64,000 nucleotides of DNA from Qipengyuania sp. ABI-127-1 (lineage in GTDB: Bacteria > Pseudomonadota > Alphaproteobacteria > Sphingomonadales > Sphingomonadaceae), in the NCBI GenBank assembly GCA_022953095.1, contig JALJCR010000001.1, positions 682,001-746,000 of the forward strand. The letters run 5' to 3'. The stretch's first letter is position 1; each line of letters begins with the position of its first letter. Below the pieces are notes generated by a model. That model saw only the letters and a list, made by a program, of their open reading frames with translations. It did not search any database and had not been told where the DNA came from. Position numbers and translations under genes: made by a program. Shown one piece after another: positions 1 to 12,076 of this stretch.

Positions 1-40
1 CGAGCAGGGCGGCGGCGGTCAGCGGCGCGCGAAGTTTCAT
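1..40 (-). CDS. Start of an exported protein, cut by the left edge
   Basis: Only 13 codons are visible, beginning MKLRAPLTAAALL, which looks like the basic n-region and hydrophobic start of a signal peptide. A strong ribosome site (GGAGAGGA) lies about 10 bases before the ATG at 40. The gene lies downstream of the PepSY gene in the same direction, 53 bases away, so it may belong to the same iron operon. The function cannot be read from this fragment. Confidence 0.6.
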   Translation of the reverse strand, partial: MKLRAPLTAAALL

Positions 41-93
41 AGCGGTCGGATCCTCTCCAAAGGGATTGCTGGGGCCGCTATAGCGAAGCAGCG

Positions 94-1410
94 CTAGGGG
101 GCAAATCCCGGGGTCGCAGAAGCCGGACCGCGCGCACCGGCCCGCCGGGACCGATGCACTGCGGCGGCTGTGATGGCGAGCGTCACGATCCAGAAGATGG
201 CCACGAAGGGCGCCTCGTTGCCCCAGGTCAGGCGCGCGATCAGCGTGGTGACGATGGCTACGGGTACGCCGATCGTGATGCCCCACCAGCCAGCGCGGAT
301 GGTGCGGCGCGGGCGGCCCTTGCGCGCCTGCTTGTCGAGCCAGATGAAGGTTCCCGTGGCGACCACGGCGCTCAGCGCGATGCCGAACAGGATATAGGCG
401 ATCATGACCGGCAGGCCGCCGTAATTGCCGAAATGGAGATTGTAGATCGACGCGGCGAATTGCTGGCCCAAGGTGCCGTCGGCAAGGCCGGTCGTTCCGC
501 GAAACGTGCCATCGGATGCGAAGGCGTAATATTCGCCGAAGATCAGCCGCCGGTCGTGCTCACCGATGATCTGGATATGCTGGCCGCGTGTTCCGGGGTC
601 GTGGAGAATGAGATAGGATACCCGCACGGCCGGATATTCACGCGCCATATAGCGCAGCACCGGCGCGACCCGGGGCAGCGGGGCGGGGGTGTCGTCGGCT
701 TCGGGTTCGGCCCCGAACACGGGGGCGAGCGCGGCATCGCCATCGCCGCCATAAGCGATCTGGGCAAGGCTGGAGCCCGAGATGTAGAACAGACCGATCA
801 TCGCGCCGGTCAGCGCCATCGCCAGCGCGAAGGGCAGTGTCCACACCGCCAGCCGGTTGTGCCAGTCCAGCGTGGCGACATCGTCTCGCCGCCGCGCGCG
901 CAGCCGGAACGCGTCGCGGAAGATGCGCGGATGGGCCACTATTCCCGAAACCGCGAGCGCGACGATCATCGCGCCGAACAGGCCGACTAGCGTCATGCCC
1001 CAGACCGGCGGCAGGTTGAGCCGGTAATGCAGCGCAAGCAGGAATTCGGCCCAGGCATTTTCTTCCGGCACCACGATCGCCCCCTTGCCATCGACATGCA
1101 CCGCCTGCGTATCGGTGGTGACGGTGGTGCGCGGCAGCGCGTCGGTGGGCATGTGGACGAACAGATGGGTGGTCGGTTCGCGATCCGCTTCGGAGGCGAC
1201 GACATTGGCGATCGCAGCATCGACCGCCGATGGAGCGATCGCCTGCATTTCGGGCGCGCCCGGTTGTTCGAGCCTCTGCCATTCCTCGTACAGCACGATC
1301 GCCGTTCCGGTGACGCAGATGAGATAAAGCAGCGCGCAGCATATCAGACCGATGGCCGAGTGCGCCGCCACGCCCCGCCGCACGGTGTCCTTGGCGAAGA
1401 GCGGTTTCAC
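94..1410 (-). CDS. PepSY-associated transmembrane protein, iron-uptake operon
   Basis: 438 residues from a GTG start (VKPLFAKDTVRRG). A first membrane helix follows at about residues 15-40. A PepSY-type periplasmic domain comes next, with further helices near 150-180, 200-225 and at the C-terminus. PepSY_TM proteins sit in the inner membrane beside TonB-dependent siderophore receptors, and many are thought to reduce ferric siderophores. The GTG overlaps the stop of the upstream membrane gene by 4 bases, indicating translational coupling with it and the receptor gene. Reductase activity is inferred from family and context. Confidence 0.85.
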   Translation of the reverse strand: MKPLFAKDTVRRGVAAHSAIGLICCALLYLICVTGTAIVLYEEWQRLEQPGAPEMQAIAPSAVDAAIANVVASEADREPTTHLFVHMPTDALPRTTVTTDTQAVHVDGKGAIVVPEENAWAEFLLALHYRLNLPPVWGMTLVGLFGAMIVALAVSGIVAHPRIFRDAFRLRARRRDDVATLDWHNRLAVWTLPFALAMALTGAMIGLFYISGSSLAQIAYGGDGDAALAPVFGAEPEADDTPAPLPRVAPVLRYMAREYPAVRVSYLILHDPGTRGQHIQIIGEHDRRLIFGEYYAFASDGTFRGTTGLADGTLGQQFAASIYNLHFGNYGGLPVMIAYILFGIALSAVVATGTFIWLDKQARKGRPRRTIRAGWWGITIGVPVAIVTTLIARLTWGNEAPFVAIFWIVTLAITAAAVHRSRRAGARGPASATPGFAP

Positions 1411-1982
1411 GGCTGACCTCCTAAGGCGAACAGGGGCAGCGATACGGCAGCAAATGTGGCGATGAGCATGGTGATCTGCCGCCCCCTCCCGCGAGCCATC
1501 AGCACGGCGAAGGCCAGCAGCGGCCACACCAGTGGGACGAGCGCGAGGACCATGACATTGGCATCGGCCTCTGCCGACCGCCAGCCGACCGCCAGACTGC
1601 GTGCTGCCAGCGCAGCAGCCACCGCCACCGCCAGCGCGACCGGGCCGGCCAGGAGGAAGGTTGCTCCCCCGCGAGCCCAGTCTCCCCGTCCGCCCGTGGC
1701 TATCGCTCTGATCGGTGCGGGCGTGCGGCGTACCGAGCGCGGCTGTTCCAGTGCGGCCCGGGCAATGAACAGCGCCGCGGTTCCCATGGCGAAAAGTGCG
1801 TCGACAGCCACACCCCACGCCCCCTCGGCCATTCCGGCCAGCAGGCTGCCGCCGGCCAGCATCCCCCAGCCCAGCGTATTGAGCCGGGCGGATCGCGCGG
1901 CGCGGCTCCACGACAGCCGCAATATGGTAACGCCGCCGGGGGTGAGCGCGCAGCCGAGCCACAACATGGCGTCGCCCGGCAT
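1407..1982 (-). CDS. Small multi-pass membrane protein of the iron operon
   Basis: 191 residues starting MPGDAMLWLGCAL. Its ATG overlaps the stop codon of the receptor gene (ATGA), and its own stop overlaps the GTG of the PepSY gene, so three genes are tightly coupled. There are four or five hydrophobic helices with little else. Small membrane proteins of the DUF3649/DUF3325 kind often occupy this place between a siderophore receptor and a PepSY protein, but I cannot assign the exact family. A start at the second Met (1967) is also possible. The likely role is an accessory of ferric siderophore handling. Confidence 0.75.
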   Translation of the reverse strand: MPGDAMLWLGCALTPGGVTILRLSWSRAARSARLNTLGWGMLAGGSLLAGMAEGAWGVAVDALFAMGTAALFIARAALEQPRSVRRTPAPIRAIATGGRGDWARGGATFLLAGPVALAVAVAAALAARSLAVGWRSAEADANVMVLALVPLVWPLLAFAVLMARGRGRQITMLIATFAAVSLPLFALGGQP

Positions 1983-4075
1983 CAGAAGCTGCCCCGCAGG
2001 GTAAGCGTGTAATTGCGCGGGGCCGCGTAATAGGCCTGCTCCCAATAGAGGCTGGCGAGATGTTTCTTGTCGGTCACATTGGCGACATTCGCTTGCAGTT
2101 CGAGCGAGTCCGTAAGCTGGAAACCGGCCTGCAACTGCACTGTCGCATAGGCATCCTCTTCGATCCGCCCGACCGCTGTGTCGAGATAGACATCGTCCTG
2201 CCAGCCGAGGATCGCGCCGAGCGAAAGGCGCTCGGTCGGCTGCCAGCGCAGGGCGATGTCCGCCGTGGTCCGCGGCACATAGGTGCGGACCTCATTACCC
2301 TGATCGTCTTCCAGCGAGAGATGCGTGATGCCCGCCTGGATCAGCAGCCCTTCGGCGATACGGCCGGTTATCTCGGCCTCCACGCCTTTGCTGACCACCT
2401 CGATCCCGGTGTAGAGTGTCAGCCCCGATGCCGGATCGAAGCCGGCGGATTCGGCGATATTCGATTGTTCGGCGCGAAACACTGCCAGCGTGCCGAGCAA
2501 CGCGCCATCGGCTGTCTGCGCCTTGAGGCCCGCTTCCATGCTCTCCCCCTTCGCCGCGCCCAACGGCGTGAGGTCGGTGCCGGTTTCACTCTGGGGCAGG
2601 AAGATATCCGAATAGCTGGCATAGAGTTTGACCCCGTCGATCGCCTCGAAGGTCAGCCCGGCAAATGGGCTGAGCGCCTTTTCGCTGCGCCCGAAATCGG
2701 CGCCGAAACTGAAGCCTTCCGATTGGACATCGATGTAATTCGCCCCGCCGATCAGGCTCAGCCGGTCGCTCAGCGCCAGCCGGGTCGCGGCATAGGTGCG
2801 CCACATGCGGTAATCGAAATCGGCTTGTACCGCAGGGGCATCGTAGGCGGGGCGTCCGACTTCGCGCCCGGTCCAGTCGGGCAGGGCGGGCAAGGCGCCC
2901 CAGGCGGGATCGCTGCGGGGCACCGAGCGGCCGAGATAGTCGAAATCCGTGTCGCTGTACTGGATGCCCACACTCACATCGTGCTCGCGCCCGAAGGCCG
3001 CGAAAGTGCCGCTCAGTTCGGTGTCGGAAATCCATCCCTTGGTGTCGAAATCGTACGCACCGGGAAAGCCGAACAGGCCGAGGCCGCTATCGGGATCGGG
3101 CGTGCCATAGACGTAGAATATCTCCGACAGGCTGCCGATCTCCTGGCGGGTCAGGACGGTGCGCAGCGTCCAGTCACTCGCAAGGTCCCATGCCAGCTCG
3201 GCAAAGGCGCGGCTATTGGTCGTGTTCCAGAAGGTCCAGTCCTGCGTGGTCGAGGTTCCTACCGGGAAATCGGTCGGCGTGCCGTCGGTATAGAGCAGCG
3301 GCAGCGCACCCCACAGGACGTCGTCGGCTTCGTTGAGCTGATGCGAATAGCCGAGGGCGAGCGAGAGGTCGGGCGTGATTTCGCCCGCCAGGATCACCTG
3401 ACCGGCATAACGGGTGGATGTATAGTCGCGCAGATAGGAATCCCCGCTAGTGACTGCCCCCGTCGCGCGCAGGCCCCAGTCGCCGTTTTCCGTCATCGCG
3501 AGGTCGAGATCGGCCTCGGCGCGCGCGGTATTCCACGATCCGAAGCTCATCGCCGCCGACCCGCCGGTTTCGCCCGTTGGCCTGCGGCGCACGAAATTGA
3601 TCGTGCCCGCCGGATTGCCGATGCCCGACAGCAGCGCATTGGCGCCGCGCACCACCTCGATGCGGCTGTAGAATACCGTGTCGAGCGAACCGCCGGTCGG
3701 GCCATAGACATTCGGCGTGGCCAGGCCGTCGACCATCAGCCAGCTAATGTCGAAGCCGCGCGCGGTGTAATAGGTGCGGTCGGTTTCGACCTGCTCGACC
3801 TGGATGCCGGGGACCACGGCCAGCGCATCGTTGATCTCGTCGAAGCCGAAATCCTCGATCAGATCCTCGCCCAGCACGGAAACCGATTGCGGCGTATCGA
3901 CCACTTCCAGCGGGAGCTTGGTCGCGCTGCGCGGGGCATCCTCCACGCGATCACCCCAGACGACGATACGCGGTGCGTCTTCCGCGCTATCCACCGTGTC
4001 ATCGGCATGGGCCGGGGCGCTGACCGCGACGAGGGATGCCAATGCCAACGCAGCACCCGATAAGCCGTGGCGCAT
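1982..4075 (-). CDS. TonB-dependent siderophore receptor
   Basis: 697 residues. The start chosen (MRHGLSGAALALASL) gives a clean signal peptide ending in APAHA and has GGGGA 8 bases upstream. The open frame extends further upstream but is not signal-like. The plug domain follows, with the siderophore-receptor motif TPQSVSVLGEDLIEDF and RIEVVRGANALLSGIGNPAG. Then comes a 22-strand beta barrel ending in NYTLTLRGSF, the usual aromatic C-terminus for outer-membrane insertion. It imports a ferric siderophore using TonB energy; the ligand cannot be told. It heads a three-gene operon with a small membrane protein and a PepSY protein. Confidence 0.92.
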   Translation of the reverse strand: MRHGLSGAALALASLVAVSAPAHADDTVDSAEDAPRIVVWGDRVEDAPRSATKLPLEVVDTPQSVSVLGEDLIEDFGFDEINDALAVVPGIQVEQVETDRTYYTARGFDISWLMVDGLATPNVYGPTGGSLDTVFYSRIEVVRGANALLSGIGNPAGTINFVRRRPTGETGGSAAMSFGSWNTARAEADLDLAMTENGDWGLRATGAVTSGDSYLRDYTSTRYAGQVILAGEITPDLSLALGYSHQLNEADDVLWGALPLLYTDGTPTDFPVGTSTTQDWTFWNTTNSRAFAELAWDLASDWTLRTVLTRQEIGSLSEIFYVYGTPDPDSGLGLFGFPGAYDFDTKGWISDTELSGTFAAFGREHDVSVGIQYSDTDFDYLGRSVPRSDPAWGALPALPDWTGREVGRPAYDAPAVQADFDYRMWRTYAATRLALSDRLSLIGGANYIDVQSEGFSFGADFGRSEKALSPFAGLTFEAIDGVKLYASYSDIFLPQSETGTDLTPLGAAKGESMEAGLKAQTADGALLGTLAVFRAEQSNIAESAGFDPASGLTLYTGIEVVSKGVEAEITGRIAEGLLIQAGITHLSLEDDQGNEVRTYVPRTTADIALRWQPTERLSLGAILGWQDDVYLDTAVGRIEEDAYATVQLQAGFQLTDSLELQANVANVTDKKHLASLYWEQAYYAAPRNYTLTLRGSF

Positions 4076-4221
4076 GGTCGATCCCCGCAGTGGCCTCGGG
4101 CCATCGGGCAGCACACTATGCTGTGCGCCGGTGGCGAGCCCCGCCATCGCTTGAAAGCGGTTGCTCTTCACTGCCTTATACGGCTGTCTCATTGAGTTGC
4201 TGACCTTTCTACAGTCGAAAT

Positions 4222-4236
4222 TGGGAATGCGTCGCA
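4222..4236 (-). promoter_or_regulatory. Candidate Fur-type box upstream of the siderophore receptor
   Basis: TGGGAATGCGTCGCA matches 12 of 15 bases of the box-like sequence TGAGAATGATTCGCA found upstream of the heme receptor. That sequence in turn resembles the 7-1-7 Fur pattern TGATAATnATTATCA. The site is about 150 bases before the receptor ATG. Iron repression fits the genes, but the site is inferred. Confidence 0.45.
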
Positions 4237-4322
4237 TGTGCAGTGCTGCCTCGGAGCCGGGCAGGCGGACGCGGGATATTCGTGGGTGGAGGCGGGGTTG
4301 GGGGCGGGTGCTTTCGCGGGGA

Positions 4323-4345
4323 CGGGTGCGATCTTGATGCACCCG
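4323..4345 (-). terminator. Hairpin after the heme operon, weak terminator candidate
   Basis: A perfect 7-bp stem (CGGGTGC/GCACCCG) with a 9-base loop lies 20 bases past the stop of the DUF6607 gene. No run of T follows on the minus strand, so it would be a poor intrinsic terminator. The rest of the 289-base gap 4076-4364 holds the Fur-like box and the receptor leader, and I see no gene in it. Confidence 0.35.
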
Positions 4346-4364
4346 CCCACAGTTCCTCGATCGC

Positions 4365-5360
4365 TCAGCTTTGCGACGTGTGCGATGCGATCAGGCCGCG
4401 CGCCTTGGCGATTGCTTCGGCCTGATCGAGCTCTCCCGCCAGGATCGCATCGCCCAATTGCAGCAGTTCTCCGCTGATTACTGTGCCCGTCTGCGCCTCT
4501 TCCTCGATCGCGATCCCGCCATTGGCATCGGCGATCCGAGTCCACTGGTCGCGTACGGCCGCCCAATATTCGCTGGTGGCCGCCCAGTATCGATCCGCCG
4601 CTGCCGTGTCGTAGCCATCGAAGCGGGCATAGGTGTTGAGAACATATTCCTGCACCACCGGCTGGTGCTTCCCCTCGACCAGCTCCATTTTGGTGTTGTC
4701 CTGCCAGTGGATCCAGCCATCGGGGGTAAGCTGGTGGCGGTTGATCGCGGTATAGAGGTCATAGACCGGATCGCGCACCGCATCCCTGCGGGCGAGCGGG
4801 CGCTGCGTCCAGTTGCTGCGCCAGCGGCGGATGCCATTGGTGGTTTCCCACTGACCCCATCCGGCATAGCGCGGGCTGTCATCGACCTGGTACACGGTCT
4901 GCGACCAGCGTCCCCTGCGCATCGGTTCGGGCACATCCGACCATACCCAGCGGTTCGGGCCTTGATAGGTCAAAATGCGTTCGGGTTCATATTCCCAGTC
5001 CTGCCGCCAGTGCTTGATGACGAAGGCATCCTGGCCCGAGCCCACCACCAGCAGGTGCTGCAGCACGATCCGCGTGCCTGTATCCTCGATCACCCGCACC
5101 GATTCATGACCGCCCGAAATCTTGCGCTCCAGCGGTTCGTAGCCTTCGCGCCAGGGCGTCGATTCCTGCATGTCGAAACGAACCTTATAGTCGCCTGCCA
5201 TCGCCAGGATATTTGCGCGATCCTGCTCGAAGACGGCGGCTTCGGCTGCTTCGCCGCGCTCCTTCACAGGGGCGTCCGCCAATGCCGGACCGACCGGCAG
5301 CGCCAGGGTGAAAAGGGCCGTGCCGATCAGCGCGGCGGAAGTGTATCTGCGGATATTCAT
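4365..5360 (-). CDS. DUF6607 family exported protein, heme operon
   Basis: 331 residues. The start MNIRRYTSAALIG gives a signal peptide cleaved near ALADA and is preceded by GGAGGA 8 bases upstream. An alternative ATG at 5375 overlaps the receptor stop but has no comparable ribosome site. The body is rich in Trp, Tyr and charged residues (WRQDWEYEP, WGQWETTNG, YWAATSEYWA), typical of DUF6607, which is repeatedly found next to heme-type TonB receptors. It is likely periplasmic. The role is unknown; handling of heme or of its receptor is inferred from position. Confidence 0.8.
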   Translation of the reverse strand: MNIRRYTSAALIGTALFTLALPVGPALADAPVKERGEAAEAAVFEQDRANILAMAGDYKVRFDMQESTPWREGYEPLERKISGGHESVRVIEDTGTRIVLQHLLVVGSGQDAFVIKHWRQDWEYEPERILTYQGPNRWVWSDVPEPMRRGRWSQTVYQVDDSPRYAGWGQWETTNGIRRWRSNWTQRPLARRDAVRDPVYDLYTAINRHQLTPDGWIHWQDNTKMELVEGKHQPVVQEYVLNTYARFDGYDTAAADRYWAATSEYWAAVRDQWTRIADANGGIAIEEEAQTGTVISGELLQLGDAILAGELDQAEAIAKARGLIASHTSQS

Positions 5361-5374
5361 GATGCTGTCCTCCA

Positions 5375-7687
5375 TCAGAACGTAAAGCTGGCCGACACGC
5401 TGAAATTGCGTCCGGGTCGGGTATATGCCTCGGTCACCCTGCTGGCGGCCGACAGCCCGCGCACGTCGGACCAATAGGCATAGGTTTCGTCGGTCAGGTT
5501 GAAGATGCCGCCGCGCAGCTTGATCCGCTCGGTTACGGAGAACCAGGCGAGCAGGTCGAGCACGACGAAGGAATCGGGCCGGAAGCATTCGGTGCTGCAC
5601 ACACCGGCGGTATCTTCGAGCGATTTGCGGGCATTATAGATCGCCGACAGTTCGGTGCCGAACCGGCCTTCGGGATCACGATATCCCGCGCCGACCACCA
5701 GGCTGAAAGGATCGATCGTGCCCAGCGGCTGTCCTGCCGCCCCGGGGGTACGCCTGTCGCCATCCGCATAAGCTGCGGCGAGGCGTCCGAAAATCCCGTT
5801 GTCGAGGTCGAACGATGCGCGGGCCTCGACCCCTTCGATCCGCGCGCTGTCGATATTGACGAACTGGTATTGCGCCGGATCTGCAGGCGTGAAGGAGCCA
5901 CCGACCACCTCCTGGCTGATGAAGTCGTCGTAGTCGGCGCGGAAGGCGCTGGCCGACAGCGTCACGTTATCGCCGATAAAGCGCAGTCCGGCCTCGTAGC
6001 TCTCGCTACGTTCCGGCCCGAGGTCGGGATTGGGCAGCGACGTATAGCCGAAGGCCAGGTTTTCGAAGAAATTGTTCACCTGGCTGGGTGTCGGCGCGCG
6101 AAACCCGGTGCCGAAATTGGCGAAGAACAGAACAGTGTCCGACAGGTCCACCGTCAGGCCGATCTTGGGAGATAGGCGGCTGTCGCTCTGGCCCTTGCCG
6201 GCAAAGTTCGGCAGCAGCGGGTCCTCCGTCGGGTCGAGCTCGTAGAAATCGAAGCGCAGCGCGGGAAAGAGCGTCACTCTCCCGTCGAACAGGGCGATCT
6301 CGTCGGCCAGGAAGATCCCGCCCAACATGAAATCGGTGGCGGGAAAGGCGCGCGTGGGAAAACTCTCGCCAAAGGATGGCTCCACCCCGTCGCGAAGCCC
6401 CTCCTGCCGCGTCCATGATATGTCCCCGCCGAAGGCCAGCACATGATCGGCCGATCCGGTGGCGAAGGTGGAGCGCGCTTCGGCCACCGCGCCGTACACC
6501 TCGTTCTCGAACGTGTTCAGGCGCTCGCGATCGGGGCGGGGTCGGGGGCCGACGGGGGAACGGTCCTCGTCGGTGAACTGCACGTCTTCGCCATCCTGAT
6601 AATACAGCGCCAGATGCGCATATTTGAGCGTGCCTTCGCCTTCCCAGGTCCAGTCGATGGAGGTGCGGATGCGCTCGGCAGTGTCACGTGCTGTAAGCGC
6701 GTCGACGATCCAGCTCGGCGTGGGGCCGAACAGGAAGGCCGGGCCCTGGCCCGTCAGCACGTCGCTGGTCAGCTTGCTCTCGTAATATTCGCCGGTCAGG
6801 CGCAGCCGGTGGCCGCCATCGGCCCAGACCAGCTTGCCGAGCAGGGCGTTGGAATGGCCATTTTGCGGGTTGGGCAGCGTGCGGGTTTCGCCGATACCGC
6901 CCACCGTGCCTCTATTGTCGAGCTCCTGAAAATCCCGCCGACTATAGGCGATCATGCCCGACAGCGCGCCGCTACTGGCGGCCAAGGCCAGCGTTTCGGC
7001 GAACTCTTCGTCGGCCGTCTGATATTGCGCGGTCGCGAAACCGCCAAAGCTCTCGCCCTCGGCTATCAGGTCCGCCGGATCACGGGTAGTGAAGCTGACC
7101 GCCCCGGCCAGCCCGTCGCTGCCATAGAGCGCGGATGCCGGGCCGCGCAGGATCTCGACTGATTTGATCAGCGAAATGTCCGAATAGCCGCCGCGCCCGG
7201 CATCCTGCGCGCCGAAGCCGAAACCCTGGGGGCTGCGGATTCCATCGACCTGGATCAGCACCCGATTGCCGCCGATGCCGCGGATCGCGATATCCTCGTT
7301 ACGTGCGCGGCCCGTGGCGCCCAGCGCCGCCCCGAAGCGGGCCGGGGCGCGGCGGACGGTGACGCCGGGTTCGTAACGCACCAGGTCCTTGATATCGGTC
7401 GCGTGCATGTCGGCGATCTCTTCCGCATCGATCACCGTGACCGTGGCCGGAGCCTCGATTTCGGCCACCGGAATGCGCGTGGCGGTCACCGTGATCGTGC
7501 GATCCTGCGACGCCTCCTCGGCGGTTTCGCTCTCCTCGGCAGCTTGCGCTTGCGGTGCGAGCAGGGCGAAAGCCATGGCCAGCGATGCGCAGGCTGGCCG
7601 CGCCGCGCGAAGTGACGGGGCCGCGCGTCCAGTGCCTGTCTGCCGATATGTTCGCCCAAGCCCGAACGCCTGCTTGTGATCCTTCAT
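5375..7687 (-). CDS. TonB-dependent heme/hemoglobin-type receptor
   Basis: 770 residues from MKDHKQAFG. A long signal region ends near APQAQA. Then comes a TonB box-like stretch (RTITVTATRI), the plug (VTVIDAEEIADMHATDIKDLVRYEPGV, then RIEV-like SVEILRGPASALYGSDGLAGAV), and a barrel ending in NFSVSASFTF. The pair FRAP (about residue 528) and NPDL, 20 residues later, matches the FRAP/NPNL signature of heme receptors. The His usually found between these two motifs is absent here, so the ligand may be a heme protein or another porphyrin. DUF6607 follows 14 bases after the stop. Confidence 0.88.
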   Translation of the reverse strand: MKDHKQAFGLGRTYRQTGTGRAAPSLRAARPACASLAMAFALLAPQAQAAEESETAEEASQDRTITVTATRIPVAEIEAPATVTVIDAEEIADMHATDIKDLVRYEPGVTVRRAPARFGAALGATGRARNEDIAIRGIGGNRVLIQVDGIRSPQGFGFGAQDAGRGGYSDISLIKSVEILRGPASALYGSDGLAGAVSFTTRDPADLIAEGESFGGFATAQYQTADEEFAETLALAASSGALSGMIAYSRRDFQELDNRGTVGGIGETRTLPNPQNGHSNALLGKLVWADGGHRLRLTGEYYESKLTSDVLTGQGPAFLFGPTPSWIVDALTARDTAERIRTSIDWTWEGEGTLKYAHLALYYQDGEDVQFTDEDRSPVGPRPRPDRERLNTFENEVYGAVAEARSTFATGSADHVLAFGGDISWTRQEGLRDGVEPSFGESFPTRAFPATDFMLGGIFLADEIALFDGRVTLFPALRFDFYELDPTEDPLLPNFAGKGQSDSRLSPKIGLTVDLSDTVLFFANFGTGFRAPTPSQVNNFFENLAFGYTSLPNPDLGPERSESYEAGLRFIGDNVTLSASAFRADYDDFISQEVVGGSFTPADPAQYQFVNIDSARIEGVEARASFDLDNGIFGRLAAAYADGDRRTPGAAGQPLGTIDPFSLVVGAGYRDPEGRFGTELSAIYNARKSLEDTAGVCSTECFRPDSFVVLDLLAWFSVTERIKLRGGIFNLTDETYAYWSDVRGLSAASRVTEAYTRPGRNFSVSASFTF

Positions 7688-7711
7688 GAGTTCCGCCCAT
7701 CCATCATTTAC

Positions 7712-7726
7712 TGAGAATGATTCGCA
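7712..7726 (-). promoter_or_regulatory. Candidate Fur box of the heme receptor
   Basis: TGAGAATGATTCGCA agrees with the 7-1-7 Fur inverted repeat TGAnAATnATTnnCA and lies 25 bases before the receptor ATG, where a bound repressor would block transcription or early elongation. Confidence 0.6.
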
Positions 7727-7760
7727 ATTGCAGAATAGCGGAACCGGCGTCAACCTATTT

Positions 7761-7775
7761 TGCAAATGAGTCGCA
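7761..7775 (-). promoter_or_regulatory. Second, weaker Fur-like box
   Basis: TGCAAATGAGTCGCA is a diverged copy of the box at 7712-7726, 49 bases further upstream and in the same orientation. Two spaced boxes around a promoter are common at Fur-controlled genes. Support is by similarity only. Confidence 0.4.
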
Positions 7776-7830
7776 ATCGCACTCAAAATCGGGTTCGACT
7801 GCGATGGACACGCGGCACCAAACCGCCTAA

Positions 7831-11210
<3,380 letters not shown>

Positions 11211-11269
11211 AGACCAGAAAGGTTGGTTGATTCCGACGATGAGCTGACTTTGACACAGAGGAGTTTTTG

Positions 11270-12061
11270 ATGGGATTACCCTCAACCAACGAAGCATTGG
11301 CAAGCTCTATACGATCGCTCACTCCGATGGATGCTACCGAGGCGCTAAATCGGATCCGTACATTGGTTCAGACGGAGCCGAATTTCCGAGCGATCGGAGA
11401 TGATTCAGAGATCGTCCCCGAGACGCTCAAATGGATAGGTCAACTCGGAGCGGTGTTGCACGGGATGAAGCTGAGCGTGGAAGAAGGGATGCTTGCCGCC
11501 ACGACCAACACGTTGGTGCGAAGCCAAGGTCGCGATGGGGGCGGTGAAATTCGCGCAATTTTATATCGTGCATTGGGAAAAGCTGAGTTCAATGCGCCCG
11601 CGTCTGAACAAGGTGCATTTATTGCTGCTGGAGAAGAGATGGATGCGTACGCAGCCATTTCGCGCGTGCTACAGTCTGCCGACGGGCGACTTTTGATCGT
11701 CGATCCTTACATGGATGGAAAGGCACTCACAGATTTCCTACCTAGTGCAAATGAGGGAGTTGAACTGCGGGTATTAACCGACAAGGCGACGATGAAGCCG
11801 ACCTTGAACCCTGCGGCTGAGAAGTGGGTGTCGCAGTATAAGACTTCACGACCGCTGGAATTGCGTGCCGCATCATCAAAGTCGTTACATGATCGACTGA
11901 TTGTCGTGGACGAGGCCACCGTATGGTCACTCACTCAGTCGTTAAAGGATTTTGCGAGACGGTCTCACGGCGCAATCTTGAAGGTAGATTCTGAGACCGC
12001 ATCACTGAAGATCGGTGCGTATTTAGATACGTGGGATCACTCTGAGCGGCTGGAGCTGTAG
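11270..12061 (+). CDS. PLD-like (single HxD motif) protein of the HEPN island
   Basis: 263 residues. The ATG at 11270 has AGAGGAG 6 bases upstream, better than the TTG one codon earlier. The N-terminal half (1-130) is helical and unassigned. From about residue 138 a PLD-like fold is suggested by DGRLLIVDPYMDGKAL, GVELRVLT, and SLHDRLIVVDEATVWS followed by TQSLKDFARRSHG. This is the H-D-R-F/L...D...GxSxKD pattern of single-motif phospholipase-D-like nuclease domains (H207, D208). Lys of the classical HKD motif is replaced. GC is low, like the HEPN gene before it, and the two probably form one operon. A nuclease or nucleotide-handling role is inference. Confidence 0.6.
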   Translation: MGLPSTNEALASSIRSLTPMDATEALNRIRTLVQTEPNFRAIGDDSEIVPETLKWIGQLGAVLHGMKLSVEEGMLAATTNTLVRSQGRDGGGEIRAILYRALGKAEFNAPASEQGAFIAAGEEMDAYAAISRVLQSADGRLLIVDPYMDGKALTDFLPSANEGVELRVLTDKATMKPTLNPAAEKWVSQYKTSRPLELRAASSKSLHDRLIVVDEATVWSLTQSLKDFARRSHGAILKVDSETASLKIGAYLDTWDHSERLEL

Positions 12062-12076
12062 TCTTCCCATCCCCAC

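Noticed and set aside
1407..2045. Longer upstream start for the small membrane protein
   Set aside because: The added residues (MGAGLLRGPAQLHAYPAG...) overlap the receptor's coding end and are not conserved-looking; the ATGA junction at 1982 is the more natural start.
2060..4063. Long open frame on the plus strand across the siderophore receptor (667 codons)
   Set aside because: It is the shadow of the receptor gene on the other strand: GC-rich codons keep antisense frames open. No signal peptide, motif or ribosome site.
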